Assembly (NCBI GenBank): GCA_031399085.1
Contig: JANNOQ010000112.1
Coordinates: 1-64,000 of the forward strand
DNA length: 64,000 bases
From: R-RK-3 sp031399085
GTDB taxonomy: Bacteria; Pseudomonadota; Alphaproteobacteria; Rhizobiales; Rhodomicrobiaceae
Direction: 5' to 3'
Within the stretch, counting starts at the first letter, position 1; every line of letters begins with the position of its first letter. The notes under the pieces were generated by a model. That model was not told where the DNA came from, made no database searches, and worked only from the letters and a program-made list of their open reading frames with translations. Position numbers and translations under genes: made by a program. Below, piece after piece: positions 17,668-25,885 of the stretch.

Positions 17668-17828
17668 CCACGAGCGCCTTCGCCGAACTCGACCGCAACC
17701 CAAAGGCAGGTCGCGCCGAAGCCTTGCAGAACGCCATGATCGCCCTCATCGATGATCCCTCGCAGGCGGATAACGCCCATCCTGCTGTGTGGGCGCCGTT
17801 CGTCGTGGTTGGAGAGGGCGGGCGCTAA
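17574..17828 (+). pseudogene. C-terminal remnant of a CHAT-domain protease-like protein
   Basis: The frame reads SGLARAFFYAGGRALLVSHW, then P-V-Y-S-D-T-A-V-R-L-T, AELDRNPKAGRAEALQNAM and HPAVWAPFVVVGEG followed by a stop. This is the end of the caspase-like CHAT domain found after TPR repeats in many bacterial proteins. The catalytic His-Cys part and all upstream sequence are missing; the fragment starts inside the 3' end of the DUF2955 gene in a different frame. Confidence 0.8.
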
Positions 17829-18321
17829 TCCGAATGTAGCCATTCTCGTGTGAGTGCGCAGCCTGCTCCTCGGTCCGGGTGTCAGCTCGTGGCCCGCTGC
17901 CGAAGATCAGTAACGCGCGGCGCGCTTCTGCGATTGGAGGTATTGCCGCCGTTACCCCTCGGCACTATCGCGCGGCCGATGGCCGCTGCCCATGGCGATC
18001 CGGTGATGTCAGAAAGCACCGCACTCTCACCCTGATTGGCAATGACGTTCGACGGAGAGAAACGAGTCAAAACTGTCCGACGAGCAATTTGGCCGGGCTG
18101 CGGTGCTTTTGCGCTCAGACCCGTTGGCCGACGGGGCAGGACAGGAAGTAAAATCTTGGCTGGCAAAACGTCGCGGTCGACGAAGGAACCGGTGAGACTG
18201 ATAAGTGATGGATCCGCTCGGCTAGAGACCTCAGCCGAAGCGCAGGTGTGGGAGCAAATGTGGGAACGCCAAGCGATCCTTCGTAAAAATACTTAAAAAA
18301 CAGCAAGTTATTGCTAAAAGC
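17829..18321. other. Intergenic region, no gene recognised
   Basis: About 490 bases between the CHAT relic and tRNA-Ser. Several overlapping open frames have no ribosome site or recognisable content. Confidence 0.4.
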
Positions 18322-18411
18322 TGGCGGAGAGAGAGGGATTCGAACCCTCGGTACGGTTTCCCGCACACACGCGTTCCAGGCGTGCGCCTTCAACCACTCG
18401 GCCACCTCTCC
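18322..18411 (-). tRNA. tRNA-Ser (anticodon GGA)
   Basis: The minus strand reads GGAGAGGUGGCCGAGUGGUU at its 5' end, has the anticodon loop CCUGGAACG (GGA), a long variable arm, the T-loop GGTTCGAATCC and a 3' CUCUCCG-CCA end with CCA encoded. The acceptor stem pairs over seven bases. It would decode UCC and UCU. Confidence 0.97.
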
Positions 18412-18541
18412 AATCGCGCGTACTATAGCGCCGCATTCAAGCGGCGCAAGCTGATCGGAAAGCGATCCAACGCCGATATTGCGGGGAACGGCGCGGTCTG
18501 ATAGCCAAGCTAGGCGGATAAGCGTGGAAAGGTGCCCACTA

Positions 18542-18853
18542 ATGATCCTGCGGCTTTGTGGTTATTTTTTTCTTACGCTCGCAATGGCCGCGGTTGCCTA
18601 TGACGGCGCGCGGATGATTGCCGACAATGGCCGCCTTGCCTTCACGTCGATGCAGCAGCATTGGCTCAATCTCAGCCCTGGAAGCCTTGATGCGGCTCGA
18701 ACGGCAGTCGAGCAGGTGGGCGTCTATCTTTGGAGCCCCCTGATCATGACAATCCTGGTTCTCCCCGCCTGGGTCGTTGCGGGAGGGCTCGGCACGCTTT
18801 TATATCTGGCGGGCTACCGGCCGCCGCGACCCACCATCCCCGACGCCATATAA
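18542..18853 (+). CDS. Small two-helix membrane protein of unknown function
   Basis: A 103-residue protein with an N-terminal helix (about 2-22, ILRLCGYFFLTLAMAAVAYD) and a second near 65-90 (LIMTILVLPAWVVAGGLGTL), joined by a soluble loop with MQQHWLNLSPGSLDAARTAV. The C-terminus ends in a Pro-rich YRPPRPTIPDAI. I recall similar proteins next to tRNA-Ser in other Hyphomicrobiales, but no function. The start at 18542 follows ggaaagg; an upstream GTG in the same frame lacks a ribosome site. The stop codon lies within the shared hairpin at 18852-18887. Confidence 0.65.
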   Translation: MILRLCGYFFLTLAMAAVAYDGARMIADNGRLAFTSMQQHWLNLSPGSLDAARTAVEQVGVYLWSPLIMTILVLPAWVVAGGLGTLLYLAGYRPPRPTIPDAI

Positions 18854-18887
18854 AGCAACAGCCCCATGATGCTGGGGCTGTTGCTTT
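18852..18887. terminator. Bidirectional hairpin terminator between convergent genes
   Basis: Perfect 15-base arms AAAGCAACAGCCCCA (18852-18866) and TGGGGCTGTTGCTTT (18873-18887) with a 6-base loop. The A-start and T-end give a short U tract on either strand. It separates the stops of the genes at 18853 (+) and 18892 (-). Confidence 0.88.
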
Positions 18888-18891
18888 AGGG

Positions 18892-19050
18892 TTAATTGCC
18901 GTTGCGCTGCAACTGTTCAAAGAACGTCTTGGCGCCAGATGCGGCATTGTAGGTCGAGGTCGAATTGTAGCCCGCCGTCGCGGCGGAAACGGCCGAAGTG
19001 GCGCTCACCAGCGCGACAACGACAAGCGCGGAACGGATGAGGTTGGTCAT
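18892..19050 (-). CDS. 52-residue secreted peptide
   Basis: A very short gene with strong support. AAGGAG lies 6 bases before the ATG at 19050, followed by a signal peptide (MTNLIRSALVVVALVSATSA, cleavage near VSAA) and a mature part of about 28 residues with Y-N-S-T-S-T-Y-N-A-A-S-G-A-K and a C-terminal FFEQLQRNGN. Its 3' end shares the hairpin at 18852-18887 with the convergent gene. I recall similar short exported peptides ending in F-F-x-Q-L-Q-R-N-G in rhizobia, function unknown. The product should be periplasmic. Confidence 0.7.
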   Translation of the reverse strand: MTNLIRSALVVVALVSATSAVSAATAGYNSTSTYNAASGAKTFFEQLQRNGN

Positions 19051-19278
19051 GTATGTCTCCTTATGATTTGCTCAGAGACGATTGCGTCTCATCACTCGAA
19101 ATGGGAGCGGCCATGACAAGGAAAAGGGTATGTAGACAACGCGTGATCAGCCTTGATAACGGCGTGAAAAAACGTGATGTAAAAGGGGTTTAAGGCTGCG
19201 CGCTTGCATACGCTGAGGCGGATAAAGGTTGCGGCTCGAAGTTTGCTAGAAGCACAACAATGCTGGAGATAAGACTCG

Positions 19279-19983
19279 GTGCAGTTCTACGGTCAGTTCG
19301 AACCGCCGGTTGATCGCTTTATTTTTGAGCGATATTTTCCCGACACCGGGATCATGGGAACGTTCGCTGAATGCGGTGCCTTCGACGGATTGACGGAATG
19401 TTCGTGCAAGTTCTTCGAGGAAACACTGGGGTGGACTGGGTTCAATCTGGAGCCCGTGCCATGGATCTTCGAAAAGCTGCAAGCGAACCGCCCGAAAAGC
19501 AGAAATTTGAATTTCGGCCTATCTGAAACCACCCGCTCCATTCAATTTCAAAGCGTCATTCATCCGAAGTTTGGCCGGGAAACGACGATCGGGTCGATCG
19601 ACCACGCACCAAATACGCGCGACCTCATCTTAAGCGAAGGCTGCTCATTCGAAGAGATCACGATCCAAGTGCTGTCTTGGCACGATTTCATCCGGAATGA
19701 GAATGTCAAAGCCATCGATCTGATGGTGCTCGACGTTGAAGGACACGAATTGTCGGTGCTGTCGGGCATGAAAGGGGGCGGCGTCATGCCCAATATCATG
19801 TGCGTCGAATTTGGCCATATCGGATTTGGCCGACTTAGGTCGGCAATGTCCGACCTGGGCTACGAGTACGATATCAGCTCTCACGCCAACGCATTTTTCG
19901 TCCAACGCGATGCATTGCCATTGCTTGCCTTCAGATCTCGGTTGCGTGCCGAAACAAGGAGCGGGCGGCCGGGGTGCGAATGA
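19279..19983 (+). CDS. FkbM-family methyltransferase
   Basis: A 234-residue protein starting at GTG (19279; GGAG lies 9 bases ahead). The SAM-binding motif region is F-A-E-C-G-A-F-D-G near residue 28-37, followed by ETLGWTGFNLEPVPWIFEKL, where the acidic E after N-L contacts SAM in this fold. Then come VLSWHDFI, the diagnostic IDLMVLDVEGHELSVLSGM, and IMCVEFGHIG. FkbM enzymes methylate hydroxyl groups on sugars or polyketides. The motif G-A-x-D-G is intact. It stands alone, convergent with the helicase gene (21 bases apart), so no substrate can be inferred from context. Confidence 0.83.
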   Translation: MQFYGQFEPPVDRFIFERYFPDTGIMGTFAECGAFDGLTECSCKFFEETLGWTGFNLEPVPWIFEKLQANRPKSRNLNFGLSETTRSIQFQSVIHPKFGRETTIGSIDHAPNTRDLILSEGCSFEEITIQVLSWHDFIRNENVKAIDLMVLDVEGHELSVLSGMKGGGVMPNIMCVEFGHIGFGRLRSAMSDLGYEYDISSHANAFFVQRDALPLLAFRSRLRAETRSGRPGCE

Positions 19984-20004
19984 CCGGCGGCCGCCCCGCT
20001 GACT

Positions 20005-21537
20005 TTAGCGTGAGGGCTGCTGACGTTGGCCGGGCTTCTTGCCGTCGGGGCGCCAGCTTCCTTTGGTGATCGCTGCGGCATTGTTGCGGCCGGCATTCCG
20101 GTCGCGTGACGCTGGCTCGGGTCGACGTTGAGCGCCGACGCTTGGAGCCGGCCGAGCTTCGGCGGACGCGCCCCGGCCCTCGTTGGTTGGGTTCCAGCCG
20201 GAATTGCGTTCGCCGCCATTGGCCCTGCCTTGTTCCGGTCTTGCGCCGCGATCGCCACGGAAGTCGCGTGCCGACCCGTCGCGATCTCCAGACCGGGCGT
20301 TGTTACGCTGTCCCTGCCGTTGCTGAGGCCGTCCGTTGCCGGATGACCGTCCGCGCCCGCCTTCGCGAGCCGGAGCGCTCGATCCCTTTTCTTCCGCCAC
20401 CAATGAAGCGTCACCGCAGCGGTTGGAGCTGGGAATAGATTGCCGAATCAGTTTCTCGATATCGCGCAGATAGGCGCGCTCATCGGCGTCGCACAGCGAG
20501 ATCGCAATGCCTTCCGCGCCGGCGCGCGCCGTGCGTCCGATCCGGTGCACATAGCTCTCCGGCAGGTTCGGCATCTCGTAATTGACGACATGGGTGACTT
20601 CGTCGATGTCGATGCCGCGCGCCGCAATATCGGTGGCGACCAGCGCGCGGATGCGGCCGGCCTTGAACGCTGCAAGCGCGGCTTCGCGCTGGCCCTGACT
20701 CTTATTACCGTGAATGGCCGAGACCGAGATGCCGAAACTTTCCAGATGCCGGGCGACCTTGTCCGCGCCGCGTTTGGTGCGGGTGAAGACGAGGGCGCGG
20801 CTGAAGTCTGGGTTGGCGAATAGCTCAAGCAGCAATGCGCGCTTCTTGGACGCCTCGACATGAATGACCCGCTGCGCCACGCGGTCGACGGTCTTGGCGC
20901 GCGGCGTGACCGCGACTTCGACCGGATCGCGCAGGATTTCGGCGGCAAGCGCGTTCGTCTCAGGCGCCATCGTGGCGGAGAAGAACAGATTTTGCCGTTT
21001 CGCCGACAGTTTGGAAATAATGCGTTTGATCGGCCGGATGAAGCCCATGTCGAACATCTGATCCGCCTCGTCGAGGACGAGGATTTCGGTGCCGGACAAT
21101 ATGATGTTGCGTTCATCGACATGGTCGAGCAGGCGGCCCGGCGTGGCGACGAGAACGTCGACGCCGTTGCGCGTTGCCGCGATCTGCGGCCGGTGCGAAA
21201 CGCCGCCGAAGATCACCGCGACGCTGACGCCCATATGGCGGCCATAGGTGCGAAAGCTTTGGCCGATCTGGGTCGCCAATTCGCGCGTCGGTGCAAGGAT
21301 CAGCACGCGGCTGCCCTTGTGGAGCGGCGCGCGCTTATCGGCGGCAAGCCGATGCATGATCGGCAGCGCGAACGCCGCCGTCTTGCCGGTGCCGGTTTGG
21401 GCGATCCCGAGAAGATCGCGGCCGGCGATCACATGTGGGATGGCTTGACTCTGGATGGGGGTCGGCTCCGTATAACCTTCGTCAGCGAGAGCTTTCAGAA
21501 GGGACGGGTTAAGGCCGAGGCTTTTAAAGTCTGTCAA
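20005..21537 (-). CDS. DEAD-box RNA helicase, RhlE type
   Basis: An ATP-dependent RNA helicase of about 510 residues. Motifs in order: F-K-S-L-G-L and Q motif PTPIQSQAIP, Walker A AQTGTGKT, PTRELATQI, TPGRL, DEAD as VLDEADQM, SAT in FFSATM, then ALVFTRTKRGADK, ATDIAARGID and HRIGRTARAG. The C-terminal 120 residues are a disordered Arg/Gly/Asn/Gln-rich tail that would bind RNA. No ATG fits: homology begins at a TTG codon (21537) and an alternative in-frame TTG is at 21585. I chose 21537 because it lies immediately before TDFKSLGL. RhlE-like helicases act in ribosome assembly and cold growth. The 5' side is an unusually long AT-rich spacer. Confidence 0.9.
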   Translation of the reverse strand: MTDFKSLGLNPSLLKALADEGYTEPTPIQSQAIPHVIAGRDLLGIAQTGTGKTAAFALPIMHRLAADKRAPLHKGSRVLILAPTRELATQIGQSFRTYGRHMGVSVAVIFGGVSHRPQIAATRNGVDVLVATPGRLLDHVDERNIILSGTEILVLDEADQMFDMGFIRPIKRIISKLSAKRQNLFFSATMAPETNALAAEILRDPVEVAVTPRAKTVDRVAQRVIHVEASKKRALLLELFANPDFSRALVFTRTKRGADKVARHLESFGISVSAIHGNKSQGQREAALAAFKAGRIRALVATDIAARGIDIDEVTHVVNYEMPNLPESYVHRIGRTARAGAEGIAISLCDADERAYLRDIEKLIRQSIPSSNRCGDASLVAEEKGSSAPAREGGRGRSSGNGRPQQRQGQRNNARSGDRDGSARDFRGDRGARPEQGRANGGERNSGWNPTNEGRGASAEARPAPSVGAQRRPEPASRDRNAGRNNAAAITKGSWRPDGKKPGQRQQPSR

Positions 21538-21585
21538 TTTTTGGTTCTTTCGAAAGTGTGCCACGCGCGCAGCAGGACGGCGCAA

Positions 21586-22448
21586 GTGCGGTCCGGCGCA
21601 TCGAGGCGGGGGTTAAGACTCCCCGCGTGGCCTGGGTGTCTGGTGGAAATTCGCGAAGGGCTGAGCAGGGAAATAAAGGGGAAAATCGAACGAAGTCCGA
21701 CCTTTAGTCCTTCACGCGGCTCAACACCGATATGGCCCCAGATGGAGCAATGCGCAATGCGTAGCATGTTGCGTTGCGCAATGGAAGCTGGATGATGGGC
21801 TGCAGTGGGCGGTTGCGACGGCGCATTGTGCCGGGCTGCCCTGCATATCGCAGAATCGCTTCTCCATGGATCACTGACGTGCGGGCGCGCCTCATATGCA
21901 TTCCCTACGCGGCAGCATCGCGAAGCTTACCGTCGGGGCTGATGAATCGTATTGGCCCAAGGCGCAGCATGCATGGGCGCGTAATACTGAACATTCACAA
22001 AACAACGCATCTTAAATGCCTATTTGCGTTATGATCTCAATTATATTTGGAAAATTGACGCGGTGGAGGGTATTGACCCTCCTCCGCGCCAGAAATAGCT
22101 CCGACTAGTAAAGCAATCCTTGCAAAATACGAGGGCAAGGTTCCGGAATATATTGTATTGGGTAAAAATGCTTAGGTGTATTGCGTGTTCTTTTATCGAC
22201 AGGTGAATATACCGACCGAGAATGCTCAACTCATCTCCCATTTGGGGTAAATGTCATTAGGTGATCGCCTGTTGCGCGGTGGGCTATAAGTATCGATACG
22301 CGTGCCTGACGCGCGCGCAGCCTACTCGGTCAGAGCAACTGTTGGCGTCGGAATCGCAGCGCGGCTTTCGCATCGTGCACTCTCCCCAGTGCTTGCGTAT
22401 TCGCGGGGCGCATGGCACATTCCGCACCGTCGCCACTCGGCTGATACC
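21586..22448. other. Long intergenic region before tRNA-Thr
   Basis: About 860 bases with no recognisable gene. An inverted repeat near 21757-21782 (GCGCAATGCG against TGCGTTGCGC, one G-U) could form a hairpin in the helicase leader. The part from 22000 to 22250 is AT-rich. Confidence 0.45.
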
Positions 22449-22523
22449 GCCGCAGTAGCTCAGTGGTAGAGCGCACCCTTGGTAAGGGTGAGGTCGGGAG
22501 TTCAATCCTCCCCTGCGGCACCA
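22449..22523 (+). tRNA. tRNA-Thr (anticodon GGU)
   Basis: GCCGCAG pairs with CTGCGGC across the acceptor stem. The D-arm reads AGCTCAGTGGTAGAGC, the anticodon loop CUUGGUAAG gives GGU, the T-loop reads GTTCAATCC, and CCA is encoded after the discriminator A. It decodes ACC and ACU. Confidence 0.97.
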
Positions 22524-22696
22524 GCGATTTTCTTTATTGTTTATAGGTTAGCGCAGCTACTGCGGAGCTATGTCATCCCGCCCTTGCCGAGCGCCGATCG
22601 AGGAGGGCACCGATCGGCGAGCCAACTTCTATCCATGCCCGGTGCTGGGCGCGCTCAATTGGATCGGCCGGATGCAGCGCTGTGCCCGCTTGGGTC

Positions 22697-22996
22697 ATCA
22701 TCGGCAGCTTCACGAAGCTGGCGACGGCTTCACCGGCACGATCAAAACCTTGAGCCTTAACGCCCAGGCCGAGATCAAGCCCGCCTACAAGCCGCGCGAA
22801 AAGGCCCCGACCTACCGCATCTAAGCAAACCAGGCCGAGATCGACGTTGTCTGGAAGAAGACCTCAAAAGAGGGCCGCGATTATCTCTCGGTCAAGTTTG
22901 ACGATCCGAGCTGGCGATCTGCCATTTACGCCTCGCTGATCGAGGTCGACGACGGCAAAAGCCTCAACCTCTTGTGTTACCGCCCCAACGGCGATC
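22697..22996 (+). pseudogene. DUF736 gene relic of an integrative element
   Basis: Pieces read IGSFTK, then in another frame GDGFTGTIKTLSLNAQAEIK, then after a stop ANQAEIDVVWKKTSKEGRDY, LSVKFDDPS and IYASLIEV. Together they cover the roughly 100-residue DUF736 protein typical of alphaproteobacterial conjugative and integrative elements. Lesions: a frame change near 22715-22722, and a TAA at 22822-22824 where the family has Tyr (R-I-Y-A-N), a single-base change. It lies 174 bases downstream of tRNA-Thr, a usual integration target, so this is probably the scar of a lost element. Confidence 0.8.
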
Positions 22997-23159
22997 CGTT
23001 ATGGCGGGAACAAGTACGATCTCAGCACCCATCAGTATTTAGAATAACGCGCCGCGTTCCATCAAATGACATACAGGTTAGCCAAACCCCAGCGTCAAGG
23101 ATCAGTCAATAGGACTAGATTCAATCTGACCAAGACGCACGCGAGAGACGTTATTTTTT

Positions 23160-23185
23160 GGCAAATGACCGGCAGGTCATTTGCC
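23160..23185 (-). terminator. Hairpin overlapping the stop codon of the MOSC gene
   Basis: GGCAAATGACC (23160-23170) and GGTCATTTGCC (23175-23185) are perfect 11-base inverted arms with a 4-base loop. The MOSC stop codon (23177-23179) sits within an arm. On the gene's strand an A tract, not a U tract, follows, so factor-independent termination is doubtful; the hairpin may protect the mRNA 3' end. Confidence 0.5.
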
Positions 23186-23875
23186 ATTTAACCGCCTCGA
23201 CCAGTCCTCAACGCGATTGGCTTCAAGACGGCGTTGGGCGAGCTTCCGCCATCCATCGGCTAGAACCGGAATTTCCGCCATGGCGGCGAGCGCATCCCGG
23301 TTCAGCTTATCGACATAAAGCAGATGCGACAGGCGGCTGAGCGGCCAATCGGGATAGCCGCGTTCGACGAGTTCAACGCGGTCGCCGGCTGCGACGCCGC
23401 CCGGCTCCAACACGCGATAGTACCAGCCGGTCCGCGCCGTTTGCTGCACGCGCTTGGCCATATCTTTGATATCGAAACGATGATTGAGCTTCCAACACGG
23501 CTGTCGTGCCTGGCTGACCTGCAAGACCGCGCTACCTGCCCGCCAGATATCACCGATGCAAACGCCGCTTTCGATCAGCCCACTACTGGATAGATTTTCG
23601 CCGAACGCGCCGACCATACTGAGAATGGAAGGTGGCCCGGGAAGCTCGGCTGCCCATGAGCTATAATGGTCACGCGGATAGTGGTGCACGGCTTTCTCCA
23701 GCCCGCCGTGATTGACGAAATCGCCCTGCTCGTCACCCACGATGCCGGTTGGGCCAATCATGACTGCCTTGTTCACCGGAGCTTTGGCCATGCCGCTTTT
23801 GACGCCAGGCCGCGCGAAAGGCACGGCTTTGCCGATCAGGACCGCATCCAGTGTCACGCTTACGGAGGGTGTCAT
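23177..23875 (-). CDS. MOSC-domain protein (YiiM-like)
   Basis: A 232-residue protein. It starts with a beta-barrel strand VTLDAVLIGKAVPF, then KAPVNKAVMIGPTGIVGDEQ, where G-I-V-G-D-E-Q-G-D is the MOSC core, then HHYPRDHYSSWAAELPG and FGENLSSSGLIESGVCIGD, and the conserved Cys in VSQARQPCWKLNHRF. This Cys-Trp-Lys context is the proposed sulphur or metal-sulphur carrier site of MOSC domains, which in YiiM relates to molybdenum-cofactor hydroxylamine reduction. The start at 23875 is where similarity begins; a start at 23932 is possible. It is the last gene of the MarR operon, 22 bases after the peroxiredoxin gene. Confidence 0.82.
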   Translation of the reverse strand: MTPSVSVTLDAVLIGKAVPFARPGVKSGMAKAPVNKAVMIGPTGIVGDEQGDFVNHGGLEKAVHHYPRDHYSSWAAELPGPPSILSMVGAFGENLSSSGLIESGVCIGDIWRAGSAVLQVSQARQPCWKLNHRFDIKDMAKRVQQTARTGWYYRVLEPGGVAAGDRVELVERGYPDWPLSRLSHLLYVDKLNRDALAAMAEIPVLADGWRKLAQRRLEANRVEDWSRRLNGK

Positions 23876-23897
23876 CAGTAGCTCGTTTGCATATCGG

Positions 23898-24479
23898 CTA
23901 AATCGAACATTTGCCATCCGCAGAACCAGCATCTTGATGGTCTTCGCCTGGCGCTGCCGTGGAGATCACGGGCATGTCCGCGTCACCGCTTTCGGCCAAA
24001 AGCTTTGCAAGGGCCGCGCCAAGCCGCAGATCGGGAACATGGCTGAAAGCTTGCAATCTTCGCCTGCCTTGCCGGTCGATCAGCACAAGGGTCGGGGTGC
24101 CTTGCATTTCGTAAGCGGCCATGGTCTTAGGCACGGCTTCACCGCCTTTCCCTGGTGCATCGACAGCGACTGGAAAGGTGATGCGATATTCATGCAAGAA
24201 CGCCTGAAGAGAGACCGGCGTCATGGCGGCGTGATGCTCGAACACCGTGTGAAAACCGATAATCGCGATGTCCTCGTTTTGAAACAGCCGCGCCAGTTCT
24301 TGGGCCTGCGGTAGTGAGCCGGAGACACAGCCGGGGCAAAGCATCTGGAAGGCAACCATCGCCACCACCTTGCCGCGCAGGCTCTCTAGCGTCAGGTCTT
24401 CTTGCGTATTGAACCACTGCGAGACGTGCCAGTCGGGAGCCTTGGTCAGTGTTTCCGTTGAGAGGTGCCGTGCGCTCAT
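23898..24479 (-). CDS. Peroxiredoxin/redoxin-like thioredoxin-fold protein
   Basis: A 193-residue protein with a thioredoxin fold: strand LRGKVVAMVAFQMLCPGCVS, then LPQAQELARLF, the IAIIGFHTVFEHH strand, ITFPVAVDAPG, a cis-Pro loop M-Q-G-T-P-T-L-V-L-I, and a final helix. The active site is CPGC, a two-cysteine motif as in TlpA-like and redoxin proteins, so it should perform thiol-disulphide or peroxide chemistry in the cytoplasm (no signal peptide). The start at 24479 has AAGGA 10 bases ahead; the open frame upstream runs inside the neighbouring gene. It is the fourth gene of the operon. Confidence 0.82.
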   Translation of the reverse strand: MSARHLSTETLTKAPDWHVSQWFNTQEDLTLESLRGKVVAMVAFQMLCPGCVSGSLPQAQELARLFQNEDIAIIGFHTVFEHHAAMTPVSLQAFLHEYRITFPVAVDAPGKGGEAVPKTMAAYEMQGTPTLVLIDRQGRRRLQAFSHVPDLRLGAALAKLLAESGDADMPVISTAAPGEDHQDAGSADGKCSI

Positions 24480-24556
24480 TTCATCAATGTCCTTTCGCGA
24501 ACTCCTGTAAAGTTTGGCAAGCGCCGCCGCACTCAAAGCGGCGGCGCAAACTTGTT

Positions 24557-25105
24557 TTAGGCAGCGGCACGCAGCGGCTTCACGCTCGGAAAGTCCACGG
24601 GTACGCAAAGAGATACATTCAGATAGTTCGTGAACAGGTTCAGGGCGACATGGGCGATAATCTCGACGATTTCCTCATCGTCGAACCCCGAGGTACGGAT
24701 TGCCTGAAAATCAGCGTCCGTGATATGCGCTCGGTTCGCAACAATCGCCAACGCGAAGTCTATCGCGGCTTGGGTGCGGCGATCTTCAGACCGGCCATCG
24801 CGAGCTGAGGCCATGGCCTCGGCCGACACACCGGCTTTTTTGCCAAGAACCGTGTGCGCCGAGACGCAATATTCGCAAGAATTGTAGTTTGCGACCGCAA
24901 CCGCAATCTGCTCGCCCAGTGCTGCGCCGATGCGGCCTTCAGAGAGTGCGCCAAAGCCTGCCAGCATGAATTTTAGAGCCGGAACCGATTGTCCGGCCGT
25001 GCCGAACATCTGGATGACGGTGCCAAACTGCCCTTTGACGGCATCGAGAAGTTCTTTGCGCTCTCCAGTTGCGAAAGCGTGGTTGACCGCGTTAATACGT
25101 GACAT
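24557..25105 (-). CDS. AhpD/carboxymuconolactone-decarboxylase-like peroxidase
   Basis: A 182-residue all-helical protein. The N-terminal helices (MSRINAVNHAFATGERKELL) are followed by GEQIAVAVANYNSCEYCVSA and H-T-V-L-G-K-K, where C-E-Y-C-x2-A-H is the AhpD redox motif: two cysteines plus the helper Glu and His. After it comes A-I-V-A-N-R-A-H-I-T-D-A-D-F and a long helix. AhpD-like proteins reduce alkyl hydroperoxides, generally as homotrimers. The start at 25105 has AAAGGAGA with good spacing; the frame is open for 22 more codons that look non-coding. It lies 77 bases upstream of the redoxin gene. Confidence 0.87.
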   Translation of the reverse strand: MSRINAVNHAFATGERKELLDAVKGQFGTVIQMFGTAGQSVPALKFMLAGFGALSEGRIGAALGEQIAVAVANYNSCEYCVSAHTVLGKKAGVSAEAMASARDGRSEDRRTQAAIDFALAIVANRAHITDADFQAIRTSGFDDEEIVEIIAHVALNLFTNYLNVSLCVPVDFPSVKPLRAAA

Positions 25106-25225
25106 GGATAGTCTCCTTTTTTGAACGAGAGGGGTTTGTCCGGAACGCGGTTTGCGGGTGCCAGCCTGCAAACCGCACTTTTTCGCCGGTCTTCGTGCCG
25201 ACAGAAAACTGTTGCGTAGTTCGCG

Positions 25226-25861
25226 CTAGAATTGCCCGTCCCTGATGTAGGGCTGACTCCATAGAATCGTCTGAAGCACAACGGCTTTCGTCCAGGCCCC
25301 GTGCATCTTCTCGATCTCGTCGGGTGCTTTGCCGCTGTTGGCGAGGAACGGCTTGATGGTTGCCGAGATCGGATAGATGAACGCCGTCAGATAACGAAAA
25401 TTCACCTGATCGACCGATGGCGCGTTGTCTGTTTTGTTCTTGCCTGCTTTTGTATGCCGCAAGCCGATCTCGTGTTGCCAGTCGAGCCACGCCTGATCGA
25501 ATTTGGCGTCGGTCGTGTCCTTGATCCATTGACCGAAGCGAGCACGGACTCGGCCCAGATATTCTGCTTCCGGCGCGCCGGTTTTCTTGTTGGTGAAGTA
25601 ATAGACAAGATGCGGGTTGGAGCCAACAAACCCATACCAGACATCAAGGATTTTTTCGGTCTGGGGCACCAGCAACTCGCCTGCAAGCCGGAGATATTTC
25701 GAATCCTCTTCCGTAAAGAGAACCGTTTTCTTGAGAAGTTCGAAATCTTCGAGCGACACCGGCGACTTCGAAAGTTTCTGGCTGCCATAAGCGTAACCGG
25801 GAATCGACGACGGCTGCGCCATCGCGGGCAGTGCGCCTGCAACTGACGCCATGCTTAGCAT
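25226..25861 (-). CDS. Protoglobin-domain protein with damaged signal-peptide start
   Basis: A 211-residue protein as written. Residues 1-15 (MLSMASVAGALPAMA) look like the end of a signal peptide lacking its basic start. The rest is protoglobin-like: VSLEDFELLKKTVLFTEED, helix LLVPQTEKILDVWYGFVGSN, RFGQWIKDTTDAKFDQAWLD with the Q-H-E-I-G-L-R-H-T heme-side helix, and a final helix WTKAVVLQTILWSQPYI. Protoglobins bind O2, CO and NO. AGGAG lies too far from this ATG; it fits a GTG 18 bases upstream that would give a full signal peptide were one A removed from the A6 run at 25870-25875. It follows marR by 24 bases. A periplasmic location would be unusual for this fold. Confidence 0.78.
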   Translation of the reverse strand: MLSMASVAGALPAMAQPSSIPGYAYGSQKLSKSPVSLEDFELLKKTVLFTEEDSKYLRLAGELLVPQTEKILDVWYGFVGSNPHLVYYFTNKKTGAPEAEYLGRVRARFGQWIKDTTDAKFDQAWLDWQHEIGLRHTKAGKNKTDNAPSVDQVNFRYLTAFIYPISATIKPFLANSGKAPDEIEKMHGAWTKAVVLQTILWSQPYIRDGQF

Positions 25862-25885
25862 TGCGATTATTTTTTAACACTCTGC

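Noticed and set aside
17879..18296. Open frames of 86-90 codons between the CHAT relic and tRNA-Ser.
   Set aside because: No ribosome sites or conserved features; compositions look like random high-GC frames.
22449..23180. A second copy of the tRNA-Thr 3' end marking the far border of an integrated element.
   Set aside because: I searched the following sequence by eye and found no repeat of the T-arm and acceptor end within this window.
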